64,000 nt of DNA from Acinetobacter bouvetii (GCF_902753875.1 NZ_CADDTS010000033.1:1-64000); one strand, 5' to 3'. Counted from the first letter of the stretch, positions 32,055-40,526 are shown. Numbers and translations: made by a program. The notes: generated by a model not told the origin, from the letters alone.

Positions 32055-32205
32055 ACGGACCCTAAAAGGATCCGTTGGTGACTTTATATAGAAGAATATA
32101 AAGACGTGAGAATCATAGTATCTTCTCTATATCGTCACCAGTCAAGTAAGTGCTATTCGATCGCAATAGTACAGATTAGCTCATTCTCAAATGTCTATTG
32201 AGAAT
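32055..32205 (+). promoter_or_regulatory. Structured leader of the tns operon with nested inverted repeats
   Basis: Several inverted repeats are packed before tnsA. They are ACGGA/TCCGT (32055-32075); GGTGAC/GTCACC (32077-32139) enclosing CTTTATAT/ATATAAAG (32082-32103) and GAGAA/TTCTC (32108-32127); GTGCTATT/AATAGTAC (32150-32172, one G-T pair); and ATTCTCAA/TTGAGAAT (32183-32205). The middle set could fold as a three-way junction. The last two look like operators for dimeric proteins. Confidence 0.5.
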
Positions 32206-32229
32206 AGAATTACTTATGGATGAACCGAT

Positions 32230-32934
32230 ATGTCTTATAAAACAGTTTTTTCAAAAACTGATGTTCAAACCAATATCTTGAAACAAATTAAGATTGCCTT
32301 TGAAACAACAGCAAATGTAGCAGCTACACTTCATGGGCAACGTAAAATCCACCAAGGAGCATTTGGTCGTCGAACCTCTCTCTTCCCTAGTGAAAAGTGT
32401 TGTGGAGCAATACCATTAGAAAGCCGACTTGAACTTGCTCATGCACTCTCGTTAGAACAAGATCCAAATGTCTTAAAATATCGCTCACAAGCATTAAAAA
32501 TTTTACTGATCAATGAACAGTATTGTTTTCCAGATTTTTTAGTTCAAACCCAAAAAGGTGATTATGAAGTTCACGAAGTCAAACCATCCATAGCATCATT
32601 ATCAACTGATGACTTAAACCGCTTTGCAATACTTTCCGATCTACTCCACTCAATTGATATTACTTTTAAGTTAATAGATCACCGAAATTTACCCAATGAA
32701 TCAGAGATTTCTCAGTTGCTTTATTGGTATCAAAGAGGACATCAATACAACTGGAATACTTTCGAAATTAATTACGCTTTAGACCAGTTAAAACTCAAAG
32801 AATTTGATAACTCAACGCAAGCCTATAAAACACTTGAATCAATTGGTCTTAAACAAGAACTAGCAGACTATCTATTTTTTCATCAAAGAATAAAGATTGG
32901 CGGAGTCAAAAAAGAAATAAGAGAGGCTCATTAA
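32230..32934 (+). CDS. tnsA: Transposase subunit TnsA (endonuclease)
   Basis: A 234-residue restriction-fold endonuclease that cuts the 5-prime ends of a Tn7-like element, allowing cut-and-paste rather than replicative transposition. The catalytic pattern is E64 in PLESRLELA, D102 in CFPDFLVQ and E116-x-K118 in VHEVKPS, matching the Glu/Asp/Lys triad of Tn7 TnsA. It is the first gene of tnsA-tnsB-tnsC-tniQ and its stop is 1 bp before tnsB. Its presence excludes the TnsA-less type V-K and Tn5053 architectures. Confidence 0.9.
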   Translation: MSYKTVFSKTDVQTNILKQIKIAFETTANVAATLHGQRKIHQGAFGRRTSLFPSEKCCGAIPLESRLELAHALSLEQDPNVLKYRSQALKILLINEQYCFPDFLVQTQKGDYEVHEVKPSIASLSTDDLNRFAILSDLLHSIDITFKLIDHRNLPNESEISQLLYWYQRGHQYNWNTFEINYALDQLKLKEFDNSTQAYKTLESIGLKQELADYLFFHQRIKIGGVKKEIREAH

Positions 32935-32935
32935 C

Positions 32936-34816
32936 ATGAATAATGCTCTTTTTATTCCCCAGGCAGGTTTTCGTTTTTATTTTAAAGAACATCCTGATTA
33001 TATTTTTGAAATCGGTTCTGTAACCTATAACGCTATACGTTACGCAGCTATTGCGGGGGGAAAATCATTTTCGATGTCCCCAAATGAGTTTGAAAACCGG
33101 TATACATCAGGTGAAATTTTATGTGTCTTCGCGCCAGATAAACTGATGATTAACCCCAAACATAGTACTGCGATTCATCGAAGAGAACGTTATGTAATAA
33201 GCGCCTTGCGGCTATTACAATACCCAACGAGTAATAATTTACTTTCACAATTAATACACCACATATCTGCTGAAATCCAAGACCCTAACCCACCTTCTAG
33301 CCGCACTGTTGCGAGATGGATAGCTCAATATAAGTCTGCTTTGGATAATAAGCTCAGCTTAAAACATAAATCGAAAGGCAATTTTACTTTGCGGTTCAGT
33401 CCAGAAATTTATCAAATTCTAAATCAAGCTATTAATGAGGTATATCTAAAACCAGAATACAGAAGTAGTAAAGATGTCCAAGCCCATATGCTTGGTCAGT
33501 TCATAGAGCAAGGCATCCCATTAGATAGTTTACCAACACGCAGATGTATTCAACGATATATCAAGAAATTAGATCCATTTATTGAACTGAAAGTAAAAAA
33601 AGGCTCTCGAATAGCAAAGAAAAAATTTCAAGCAGCGGGTAAAAGTATTATTAGTCCTTTTGCTATGTACATGGTCGAAATTGATACGCACTATCTCGAC
33701 ATTATTGTTATAGACCCAAAAACAAAAACTGCTTTAGGGCGGCCTTTTCTAGCATGTGCAATTGATGTTTACTCAAGAACAATTGTTGGATCTTATATCA
33801 ATATGTATCCACCTAGTGCTGCAACAACATTAGAAGTAATTAAAGACATGATTACTCGGCCGAACCAAAAGCTACCAGGAGGAATTCCAAGCATCATCAT
33901 TCCAGATAATGGTGTGGAATTTAAAAATAATGCTCTCGCAAGAGTTTGTGAACAACTGAAAATTACTCTAACTCCTTCTCAAGTTGGTACGCCTAATAAC
34001 AAACCGCACATTGAACGTTTTTTTAGCACGCTGACACATGGAATTCTTCAAAAGCTACCTGGTACAACCTTCTCAAACCCAACAGAAAGAGGTGAATACA
34101 ATTCCAGTAAAAATGCACAATTAACTTTGGAGCAACTAAGAGAATATATAAGCAGATGGATTAATGAGGTCTATCACCAATCTATCCATCACACAACAGG
34201 ACGTTCACCCATCATCATGTGGCAAGATGCTATTGAAGATATCCAGCCTAGTTTTCTAACAGAAATAGATGCCAAAATTCTCTGTCGTAGGCCTATTGAA
34301 AGAAGTATTAATCACGGTCAAGTCCGAGTGGACAATATCAGTTATTTTTCTCATGCACTTACTACTTTACAAGCACAAGGCATAAAGACCGTTACTGTGC
34401 TTGTTGATGACTTAAATTTGAATGAAGTTTTTATCATTGATCCCAACAATAAAGATGTCGTCATTCAAGCAGACTCAACTAATCAAGACTATACATTTGG
34501 ATTGACTCGTGTAACCCATTTAGAGGTTCAAAAACTTAAGAAAAATCAGTCACAATTAGATATAAAAAAGATCGGTTCAATGTCCGATTTATATTATTTA
34601 TACAAACTTATGCAAGAAATTCAAACCAATATTGTCAGAAAAAAGCCAAGGTTAAAACCACTTACACTAGAGCTTCCCAAGCAGTTACAAAGAGTTGAAG
34701 AACAACTTCTTTCGAAGGAAAAGGATATTTCTGAACAATCTATTTCCACTATAAATACACCTACTTCAATTGATCAGTTTGGTTCTTTGGAGGTATTGAA
34801 ACATGGAAAAATTTGA
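32936..34816 (+). CDS. tnsB: Transposase subunit TnsB (DDE)
   Basis: A 626-residue DDE integrase-fold transposase that binds the end repeats and joins 3-prime ends to the target. The catalytic residues are D250 (MVEIDTHYLD), D324 (IIPDNGVEF) and E360 (NKPHIERFF), the last two 35 residues apart. N-terminal helix-turn-helix regions (residues about 80-210) should recognise the 19-bp sites at the element ends. The C-terminal tail would contact TnsC. The gene overlaps tnsC by 14 bp. Confidence 0.93.
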   Translation: MNNALFIPQAGFRFYFKEHPDYIFEIGSVTYNAIRYAAIAGGKSFSMSPNEFENRYTSGEILCVFAPDKLMINPKHSTAIHRRERYVISALRLLQYPTSNNLLSQLIHHISAEIQDPNPPSSRTVARWIAQYKSALDNKLSLKHKSKGNFTLRFSPEIYQILNQAINEVYLKPEYRSSKDVQAHMLGQFIEQGIPLDSLPTRRCIQRYIKKLDPFIELKVKKGSRIAKKKFQAAGKSIISPFAMYMVEIDTHYLDIIVIDPKTKTALGRPFLACAIDVYSRTIVGSYINMYPPSAATTLEVIKDMITRPNQKLPGGIPSIIIPDNGVEFKNNALARVCEQLKITLTPSQVGTPNNKPHIERFFSTLTHGILQKLPGTTFSNPTERGEYNSSKNAQLTLEQLREYISRWINEVYHQSIHHTTGRSPIIMWQDAIEDIQPSFLTEIDAKILCRRPIERSINHGQVRVDNISYFSHALTTLQAQGIKTVTVLVDDLNLNEVFIIDPNNKDVVIQADSTNQDYTFGLTRVTHLEVQKLKKNQSQLDIKKIGSMSDLYYLYKLMQEIQTNIVRKKPRLKPLTLELPKQLQRVEEQLLSKEKDISEQSISTINTPTSIDQFGSLEVLKHGKI

Positions 34817-35747
34817 CAACCGATTTGAACAGATTCGATCTATTAACAATATTGTCATTACTTCAAATGAATTTATGGCAGCTTTCACTGGTATACAAGA
34901 TTGTGTCAAAAGAAGTATTTCTTATAGTGAACCAGTTGGAAGCATGCTGCTGGCAGAAGGAGGATTAGGAAAAACAACTTTGTGCAAAGCAATCTTAAGC
35001 TTGATGCCACGTTCAGAAAAAACTGAAAAGGATCATAAAAAATCTATCATCCCAGCATGTTATGTAGAAGTACCCTCACCTGCCACAGTGAAATCATTAG
35101 CCATAATGATGCTCAAAGAGCTGGGGGATATCACTTGTGAAAATGGATATGGTACGACTGAATACTTAACAAGTAGGCTTATTCATTTACTTGCCCAATG
35201 TGAAACCAAGCTTATATTTTTAGATGAGTTCCATCATTTATTTGAGCGTAAACCGACGTCGACAAGAATGAATCGCACTACAGGCAATTGGATTAAAACC
35301 TTAGTGAATAGAACTGGAATCAGTTTTTGTTTAGTTGGTTTACCTGAGTTTGTACCACTACTTCAAATTGATAGCCAAATTGCACGCAGATTTCAATTCA
35401 TCTACCAGCTAAACCCATTAACTGTTGATCCCTCACAGGGTGGAAGTATGTTTGCATTTCTTGCCGAAGTTTCAAGAATTCTCGATAGGCAAAATATTAC
35501 CTTCATGCCAGCATTAGATAGCCAACTGGTAGGCATGCAAATTCAATTAGCAACGAAAGGTTATCACTCATACATTATGAGCCTTATTAGAGAAAGTATT
35601 ACGCATGCTTTAAACGATGGTCGGCAGGTTATTAACTCTAATGATTTAAGTTATGCCTGGAAATTAGGTATCACGATATACATTAGCAAACAAAGTAAAA
35701 ATCCCTTCGAAATGAATATGTCTCAAATTATCTCACTCATGAAATAA
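34803..35747 (+). CDS. tnsC: AAA+ transposition regulator TnsC
   Basis: A 314-residue AAA+ ATPase that links target recognition to the transposase. Walker A AEGGLGKTT is at residues 51-59 and Walker B LIFLDEF at 137-143. It is much shorter than Tn7 TnsC (about 555) and nearer in size to TniB-type proteins. A GGAGG ribosome site lies inside the end of tnsB. tniQ follows after 8 bp. Confidence 0.92.
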   Translation: MEKFDNRFEQIRSINNIVITSNEFMAAFTGIQDCVKRSISYSEPVGSMLLAEGGLGKTTLCKAILSLMPRSEKTEKDHKKSIIPACYVEVPSPATVKSLAIMMLKELGDITCENGYGTTEYLTSRLIHLLAQCETKLIFLDEFHHLFERKPTSTRMNRTTGNWIKTLVNRTGISFCLVGLPEFVPLLQIDSQIARRFQFIYQLNPLTVDPSQGGSMFAFLAEVSRILDRQNITFMPALDSQLVGMQIQLATKGYHSYIMSLIRESITHALNDGRQVINSNDLSYAWKLGITIYISKQSKNPFEMNMSQIISLMK

Positions 35748-35755
35748 ATATAATT

Positions 35756-36994
35756 ATGCAAAATACTCTTTTAATCCAAGCAATTCCTTATGAAGATGAA
35801 TCACCAATCAGCTTCCTACTAAGAACCGCCAAACTTAATGCACATAGTTCAATCTTTAATTTAGTCGGTAAAGTTAATTATCAATCTATCATTAAGGAAT
35901 CACTCAATTACCATCTTGTAGACGATGTTCGCTTTAGCTTAGTTTTGAATGCTTTAAATATAAATAGTGATTACTCATACCTAGCATTTGAAAGATCAGG
36001 TCCTACAAATAGATCACCTAGAATAATAGGTGCTATTGAAGTGGATCATGAATTGTTTGTATTAGATAACATACGCTACTGTCCTATTTGCCTTGCTGAA
36101 AATGCGTATTTAAAAAAATTATGGATGCTCAAACCAATTTATGCATGCCCAACTCATTCTTGTTTTTTAATCGATTCTTGTCCCAATTGTGACAATCCTA
36201 TCACATTAAAAGCTAGTGTAAAAAACTGCTCGTGCTGTGGTTATGAACTGGATAAAGCCCCCACCAGAGAAGCAACGTCTCTTGAAACAATTTATTGGTT
36301 TATTGACGTTCTAAATATTAACTCCAATAAACTGTTTAAAGAGTTCACAGCTTGCTGGAAAGCCTTTAATGAATTTTTTGAATTTGATGGATCTAATACA
36401 GACTTAAAGGTCCTTCTTTATGTCTATGAATATTTTCAGAGTCCTGAAACTTCAGTAATCAAACTAAGCTCATGTATCCATTCACGTCGTGATTACTCTC
36501 ACCCAAGGATTCAACTATTACCTTTTTTAAAGTATGAACGATTTTTCAAACAGCACATTCAAACTGTAGAAGAAAATGCTTACGAATACAAAATTAGCGG
36601 AAAAAGTATTTCTAGAAAACTTAGCAATCATCAGATAAAACGTGTTTTGAAGGTTTCTCGTTTCGAGCTTGAGAAATTGATAGAAAGTGACTATTTGAAG
36701 TTTGGAAACAAAGAGCTTTATCATGGAAATATCTCAAGTTTAGATATTGAGCGCTTTATTATGGGCTTAAATAATATAGATCAACCTACATTCGAAATAC
36801 TAGATACAGTAACTATCTGTAATGATCGCATTGACTTAAAAGAGATTTCTAAAACTTTAGAAATCAATTATGAAACAGCAAGGAAACTGGCAAATAATGG
36901 ATGGTTTGATGTAGACAAAAACGTTCAAATTGCAGATAAGCCTCAAATGTACTCAAAAAAAAAGTTCATATATTCGAAAGCAAATACATGCTAG
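35756..36994 (+). CDS. tniQ: TniQ/TnsD-family target selector
   Basis: A 412-residue TniQ-domain protein. The N-terminal 165 residues carry the zinc-binding set C109-x2-C112, C131-x2-H134, C142-x2-C145 and Cys residues at 158-161. The rest contains helix-turn-helix segments. In Tn7, TnsD of this family binds the 3-prime end of glmS; by analogy this protein may recognise the conserved end of nrdB. Its stop overlaps the start of the next gene (ATGCTAG), so coupling or a split of a longer protein is possible. Confidence 0.87.
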   Translation: MQNTLLIQAIPYEDESPISFLLRTAKLNAHSSIFNLVGKVNYQSIIKESLNYHLVDDVRFSLVLNALNINSDYSYLAFERSGPTNRSPRIIGAIEVDHELFVLDNIRYCPICLAENAYLKKLWMLKPIYACPTHSCFLIDSCPNCDNPITLKASVKNCSCCGYELDKAPTREATSLETIYWFIDVLNINSNKLFKEFTACWKAFNEFFEFDGSNTDLKVLLYVYEYFQSPETSVIKLSSCIHSRRDYSHPRIQLLPFLKYERFFKQHIQTVEENAYEYKISGKSISRKLSNHQIKRVLKVSRFELEKLIESDYLKFGNKELYHGNISSLDIERFIMGLNNIDQPTFEILDTVTICNDRIDLKEISKTLEINYETARKLANNGWFDVDKNVQIADKPQMYSKKKFIYSKANTC

Positions 36995-37710
36995 TGGCAA
37001 CGTTGGCTAAACAATTTAGAGTAAACCCTACAAATCTTGTGGAGAAATTAGAATCAATAGGTATAACGCCCGTTCATGGACCTCATATTGATTCGACCCC
37101 AATTAATATTTTTTTAAAAAACGATGTTCAAGATACTAATTCAAATGATTTAAACTCAATTCAACACTATCCCACACGTACTGGTAGACGAAAAGATACG
37201 CTAGGATCTTTAACTACCAGTTTGAATTATTACTCGCTAAGAGATGCAGCTACACTTTTAAAAATTAGCCCAAATAAAGTTGCAGTACTTGTTCAAAGAG
37301 GAATTCTTAACAAAGATAAGAAAAACCCTTTATCAGTTCAAATCCAAGCTTGCTCGCTGTTAAATCTTAAGAAGAAGCTCGATAGCGAGGATTATATTTC
37401 CTATCTAGATGCAACAAATCAATTAAATTGCCCTATCAATTGGATGCAAAAATATTGGTGTGAAACAGGTTTCTTAAACATTGAAAATCTAGTTTATTGG
37501 AAACTTGTAAGTAAGAAGGAGCTAACAGCTGTTTTAGAGCTAAAACAGGAATATGTTACTGGTGCTGAAGCAAGTGCAATTCTAAATATGCGTCACTCAC
37601 ATATTACCAACTTACAAACTCAAGGTTTTATAAAACCTTACTATTTTGGAAAAACAGATAAAAGAGTAAGGCTTTTCAAGAAGACCGACGTTTTAAAACT
37701 AATAATTTGA
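36988..37710 (+). CDS. Fifth transposition gene, multi-HTH protein (TniE-like)
   Basis: A 240-residue protein with three or four successive helix-turn-helix units. The first is LAKQFRVNPTNLVEKLESIG with a following PVHGP. The next three begin at about residues 82 (YSLRDAATLLKISPNKV), 138 and 192 (VTGAEASAILNMRHSHIT). This repeated pattern is what the C-terminal halves of long TniQ/TnsD proteins look like. It probably binds target DNA together with TniQ. It starts inside the tniQ stop codon, in the -1 frame. The position corresponds to tniE of Tn6022-type modules. Confidence 0.7.
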   Translation: MLVATLAKQFRVNPTNLVEKLESIGITPVHGPHIDSTPINIFLKNDVQDTNSNDLNSIQHYPTRTGRRKDTLGSLTTSLNYYSLRDAATLLKISPNKVAVLVQRGILNKDKKNPLSVQIQACSLLNLKKKLDSEDYISYLDATNQLNCPINWMQKYWCETGFLNIENLVYWKLVSKKELTAVLELKQEYVTGAEASAILNMRHSHITNLQTQGFIKPYYFGKTDKRVRLFKKTDVLKLII

Positions 37711-37766
37711 AATATTTTAACGGTGAGCTAAATCACGATTATAAGATTGTTTAGCTGGTACGATAC

Positions 37767-37790
37767 AAAACCGCCATTAATGGCGGTTTT
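37767..37790. terminator. Palindromic terminator after the tns operon
   Basis: CCGCCATTAATGGCGG with A- and T-flanks, identical to the palindrome at 24998-25021. It ends the tns operon on the plus strand and probably the GIY-YIG gene on the minus strand. Confidence 0.75.
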
Positions 37791-37933
37791 CAAATTAAAA
37801 TAATGCTCAAGAAAAATTAATGTCTCCTAAGTTAGATGACCTAATCAACGATAATAGATTAGAGCGACTATTCTCAACAGACGCTAGCTACTGCACACTT
37901 CAACTCGAGATATTACAAATAGACCTTATTTCT

Positions 37934-38629
37934 TCATATAAAGGTGTCATTTAAAAATCCCCCTTCTAAAAAATTCTGAATATGAACATAAAACTCCCAT
38001 TTAGCTGTTGGCTTTATCTTCTTTTCTATATTTAAACTCGGTTGAAATTGATATATAAGATGAGATTCAATACTATCTAAAAGTTCATGAGCTAAAGCTT
38101 CTGGTTGAATCCAATCAAGAGAAATATATTCCTCATCATCATGAAACCAAACTGTACTTCTATATATTTTCTTTTGCTTATTGCTATATTCTGGTGCATG
38201 GAGTTTTAAGGCTGCAGAATGTCCGCCATTAAATCGAGACGTATTCTTTGTCTTTCCAACATATACGAGCTCTTCGCTAGAATCATCCAAACAAGAAATT
38301 AAATAAATTGGTAATGATGGAAAAGGTGGCATTCCAAGATGCTCTAAAATCTGTTCCTGTTCCCATCTATCCAACGACCCTCCTTCCAATCCAGATATCA
38401 ACTCACTTGCTGTTTCCAAATATTGTGCTGTATTTTCTCTTGACTCTCTTAAACTTAGCCACTGCATTTCTCTAGCGAGATGAAGAGGAGCAACTTCCTC
38501 AATTGAAAGCCAAACACTCCAATTATCTTTCGGTACATCAATATATCCTGGCGTATAAAAACGTTTAGGAATCGGCTGTCTACGTTCGATCCAAGATGAC
38601 AAAGGCTTAAACATATACAAAAAATCCAT
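37934..38629 (-). CDS. GIY-YIG nuclease-like protein
   Basis: A 231-residue protein. Residues 105-205 fit a divergent GIY-YIG fold: IYL at 108-110, YVG at 123-125, R132, catalytic-type E188 in SIESHLIYQF and N200 in PSLN. The first 100 residues match no domain I know. It is transcribed inwards from the distal transposon end, opposite to the tns operon. It could be a defence nuclease or a helper for the element. Whether it cuts DNA is unknown. Confidence 0.65.
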   Translation of the reverse strand: MDFLYMFKPLSSWIERRQPIPKRFYTPGYIDVPKDNWSVWLSIEEVAPLHLAREMQWLSLRESRENTAQYLETASELISGLEGGSLDRWEQEQILEHLGMPPFPSLPIYLISCLDDSSEELVYVGKTKNTSRFNGGHSAALKLHAPEYSNKQKKIYRSTVWFHDDEEYISLDWIQPEALAHELLDSIESHLIYQFQPSLNIEKKIKPTAKWEFYVHIQNFLEGGFLNDTFI

Positions 38630-38724
38630 TAATAATCAAACAGATCATAAAACTCACGTAAGAAGCACGAAAGAATATAATATTCTAGACATAATAATAT
38701 AATCTAAAAACTGCTTTTCAGAAA

Positions 38725-38857
38725 ATGACAGCTTATGTGTCGCAAAACTCGAAAAATGACACTAATTGTGTCGCAGAAGTTGTCATTAATTATCCCTAAT
38801 GATATCTAAATATTTGATTTGTCATATTCTCGATGACAACTTATGTGTCGCATGATG
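38725..38857 (-). repeat. Distal transposon end with dispersed TnsB-type sites
   Basis: Inverted relative to the other end, copies of the 19-bp site stand at 38725-38743 (ATGACAGCTTATGTGTCGC), 38756-38774 (ATGACACTAATTGTGTCGC) and 38833-38851 (exact). A partial copy in the opposite sense lies near 38773-38786. Spacing is 31 and 77 bp, looser than at the nrdB side. Confidence 0.82.
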
Positions 38858-38862
38858 TTTAG
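38858..38862. repeat. Target-site duplication, distal side
   Basis: TTTAG, matching 24922-24926. Confidence 0.75.
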
Positions 38863-38872
38863 ATTTATTTCT

Positions 38873-38902
38873 AAAAAGGGAGGATTCATTCCTCCCTTTT
38901 TT
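38873..38902 (+). terminator. Displaced terminator of nrdB
   Basis: A perfect 12-bp stem, AAAAAGGGAGGA (38873-38884) and TCCTCCCTTTTT (38890-38901), loop TTCAT. With the transposon removed it would begin 21 bp after the nrdB stop codon, so it is almost certainly the native nrdB terminator. Confidence 0.85.
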
Positions 38903-38958
38903 AATCCTCATACAGAATAAATTATTTAATCATTTAAAATCAAATAATTGAGGTTAAA

Positions 38959-39714
38959 TTGACAATATATAATGCATATACAATATTTGCTGATGAAAGC
39001 GGCACCGATAACCTAAACAACTTTAAAGAGGATGACAGATACTTTGTTTTAGCCTTTTGCTTATTTGATAAAACTTATTACAGTCAAACAGCTGTTCCTA
39101 GCTTTCAAAAATTGAAGTTTGATACCTTTGGCTATGATCAAGTCATTATTCATGGTTATGACATGATGAACTGTATTGGTGATTTTGAATGCTTACAAGA
39201 TTCAAAATTTAGAAAAGTTTTTCTAGGTCGACTGACCGAAATTATAGAGTCAACAAACTTTATTCTTATTGCAACAGTAATAGACAAATTGAAATTAAAA
39301 GAGAAATATATTATTCCACAGAATCCTTATGAACTTGCGTTAAAGTATTCCCTAGAACGTATTTATAGATTTATGAAAGAAAGGAAACAAGAAAATAGAG
39401 TTTCACACATTTCAATTGAAAGTAGAGGGAAGCAACAGAATTTGAAGCTAGAAGCCGCATTTAAAACCATAAAAAATGGTGAAAATTGGAAAAGTGAAAA
39501 GTTCCCTTTTGAAATTAAATTTATTGATAAAAAATCAAACTCTACTGGGTTGCAACTCGCGGACTTAGTAGCAGAACCAATTCGCTCACAATATTTAAGA
39601 CCACATAAAGTTCATCCAAACTTTAAAAGTCTAGAGCAAAAATTTTATTGCAAAGGTGGGAGAAATCTTACTGGTATAAATTTTAATGGATATGGATTAA
39701 AAGTATTTCCATGA
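38959..39714 (+). CDS. DUF3800 family protein
   Basis: A 251-residue protein starting at TTG with a GAGG ribosome site 7 bases before it. The family signature is the N-terminal IFADESGTDN and the C-terminal GLQLADLVAEPIRSQ, an RNase H-like fold with conserved acidic residues. DUF3800 genes are frequent in mobile and defence regions, but their function is not established. It lies just outside the transposon, beyond the nrdB terminator, and is followed by its own terminator. Confidence 0.82.
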   Translation: MTIYNAYTIFADESGTDNLNNFKEDDRYFVLAFCLFDKTYYSQTAVPSFQKLKFDTFGYDQVIIHGYDMMNCIGDFECLQDSKFRKVFLGRLTEIIESTNFILIATVIDKLKLKEKYIIPQNPYELALKYSLERIYRFMKERKQENRVSHISIESRGKQQNLKLEAAFKTIKNGENWKSEKFPFEIKFIDKKSNSTGLQLADLVAEPIRSQYLRPHKVHPNFKSLEQKFYCKGGRNLTGINFNGYGLKVFP

Positions 39715-39720
39715 TAGAAA

Positions 39721-39745
39721 ATTCCCGCTTGTCGCGGGATTTTTT
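39721..39745 (+). terminator. Terminator of the DUF3800 gene
   Basis: TCCCGC ttgtc GCGGGA stem followed by six T residues, a few bases after the stop codon. Confidence 0.7.
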
Positions 39746-39877
39746 AATAATAAAAACTTTATTAATACAGCAACTTAAAAATGAATAATAAGTTTAAATT
39801 TTAATCACTTCTGCTATGATGACATGCAATAACAAGACTAAATTTATAACGTATACACATAAAAAATAGAGGTAAAA

Positions 39878-40483
39878 ATGAAAGGTCAGATTCTAGATTA
39901 TTCAATCCAAACCAATTCAGGCATTATCAGTGGCGATGACCAAAACCGCTACAATTTTACCGGTGCAGAATGGCGCGGACAACGCCCACCAACTCGTGGT
40001 GACCGGGTCGATTTTGATATCGATCAGTCCGGCAGCGCAGTTCAAATTTTTACAGCCTTAGGTCCAAGCAATCCCATACACAATATTTCAGAACAGTTAG
40101 ACAAAATTTCCGACCAAAACAAGGAAGAAGAACAATTCAACATGATTGACTGGTTTGTCAAATGTCTCAAAAATTATGTGGTTTTTGAGGGGCGTGCACG
40201 ACGTAAGGAATTTTGGTTTTTTATGCTCGTTTGTTTCATTTTAGGCATTATTGTACAAATGATTGATGCAATACTCGGTACTGACAAGTTACTGAATGGC
40301 CTATTAAATTTGGCTTTATTCCTACCAAGCCTGGCTGTAGGTACGCGTCGTTTACATGACACCAATCGATCAGGCTGGTGGCAACTTCTTATCCTGACTG
40401 TTATTGGCATTATTCCGCTCATTATCTGGTGGGCTTCAGACACCAAACGGGAAAATAATCAGTGGGGACAGCCTGCTAAATAA
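39878..40483 (+). CDS. Membrane protein: cold-shock-like domain plus DUF805
   Basis: A 201-residue protein in two parts. Residues 1-62 are a small beta domain resembling a cold-shock/OB fold (MKGQILDYSIQTNSGIISGD). Residues about 88-190 are a DUF805 membrane domain with four helices and the motif GTRRLHDTNRSGWW. The gene converges on the one at 40527, which carries a near-copy of the same N-terminal domain. A GAGG-type ribosome site precedes the ATG. Function is unknown; the N-terminal part is probably cytoplasmic. Confidence 0.8.
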   Translation: MKGQILDYSIQTNSGIISGDDQNRYNFTGAEWRGQRPPTRGDRVDFDIDQSGSAVQIFTALGPSNPIHNISEQLDKISDQNKEEEQFNMIDWFVKCLKNYVVFEGRARRKEFWFFMLVCFILGIIVQMIDAILGTDKLLNGLLNLALFLPSLAVGTRRLHDTNRSGWWQLLILTVIGIIPLIIWWASDTKRENNQWGQPAK

Positions 40484-40490
40484 AGCAGAC

Positions 40491-40517
40491 AAAAAAAGGG
40501 CGATCTCGCCCTTTTTT
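40491..40517. terminator. Bidirectional terminator between convergent genes
   Basis: AAAAAAGGGCGA tc TCGCCCTTTTTT, a perfect 12-bp stem serving both the DUF805 and TM2 genes. Confidence 0.85.
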
Positions 40518-40526
40518 CAATCAGAA

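Larger units (their letters stand above)
24927..38857. mobile_element. Tn7-like transposon inserted after nrdB
   Basis: A 13.9-kb element bounded by 25-bp terminal inverted repeats (23 of 25 identical) and a 5-bp duplication TTTAG, the duplication size typical of the Tn7/Tn5053 superfamily. It carries tnsA, tnsB, tnsC, tniQ and a fifth transposition-linked gene, plus cargo: a radical SAM/ENP-repeat/nuclease-STAND operon, a controller-type regulator, two small genes and a GIY-YIG protein. The gene set resembles the tniCABDE module of the Acinetobacter Tn6022/AbaR group, from memory, but those target comM. The termini as read begin with C(A/G)TCA rather than TG, so the exact ends deserve checking against an empty site. 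Confidence 0.88.

Noticed and set aside
32217-32282. Out-of-frame ATG before tnsA as a leader peptide
   Set aside because: The frame is about 21 codons, with no distinctive codon pattern and no good ribosome site.
24998-37790. The two identical palindromes as the transposon termini
   Set aside because: They lie inside the 19-bp end repeats and the TTTAG duplication, and they look like terminators with A/T flanks.
37820-37954. A 44-residue plus-strand ORF beginning MSPKLDDLIN
   Set aside because: It overlaps the end of the GIY-YIG gene, has no clear ribosome site and matches nothing I know; it may be a fragment.
24927-38857. CRISPR-associated transposon (CAST)
   Set aside because: tnsA-tnsB-tnsC-tniQ are present but no cas gene, no repeat-spacer array and no Cas12k- or Cascade-like protein occurs in the element.
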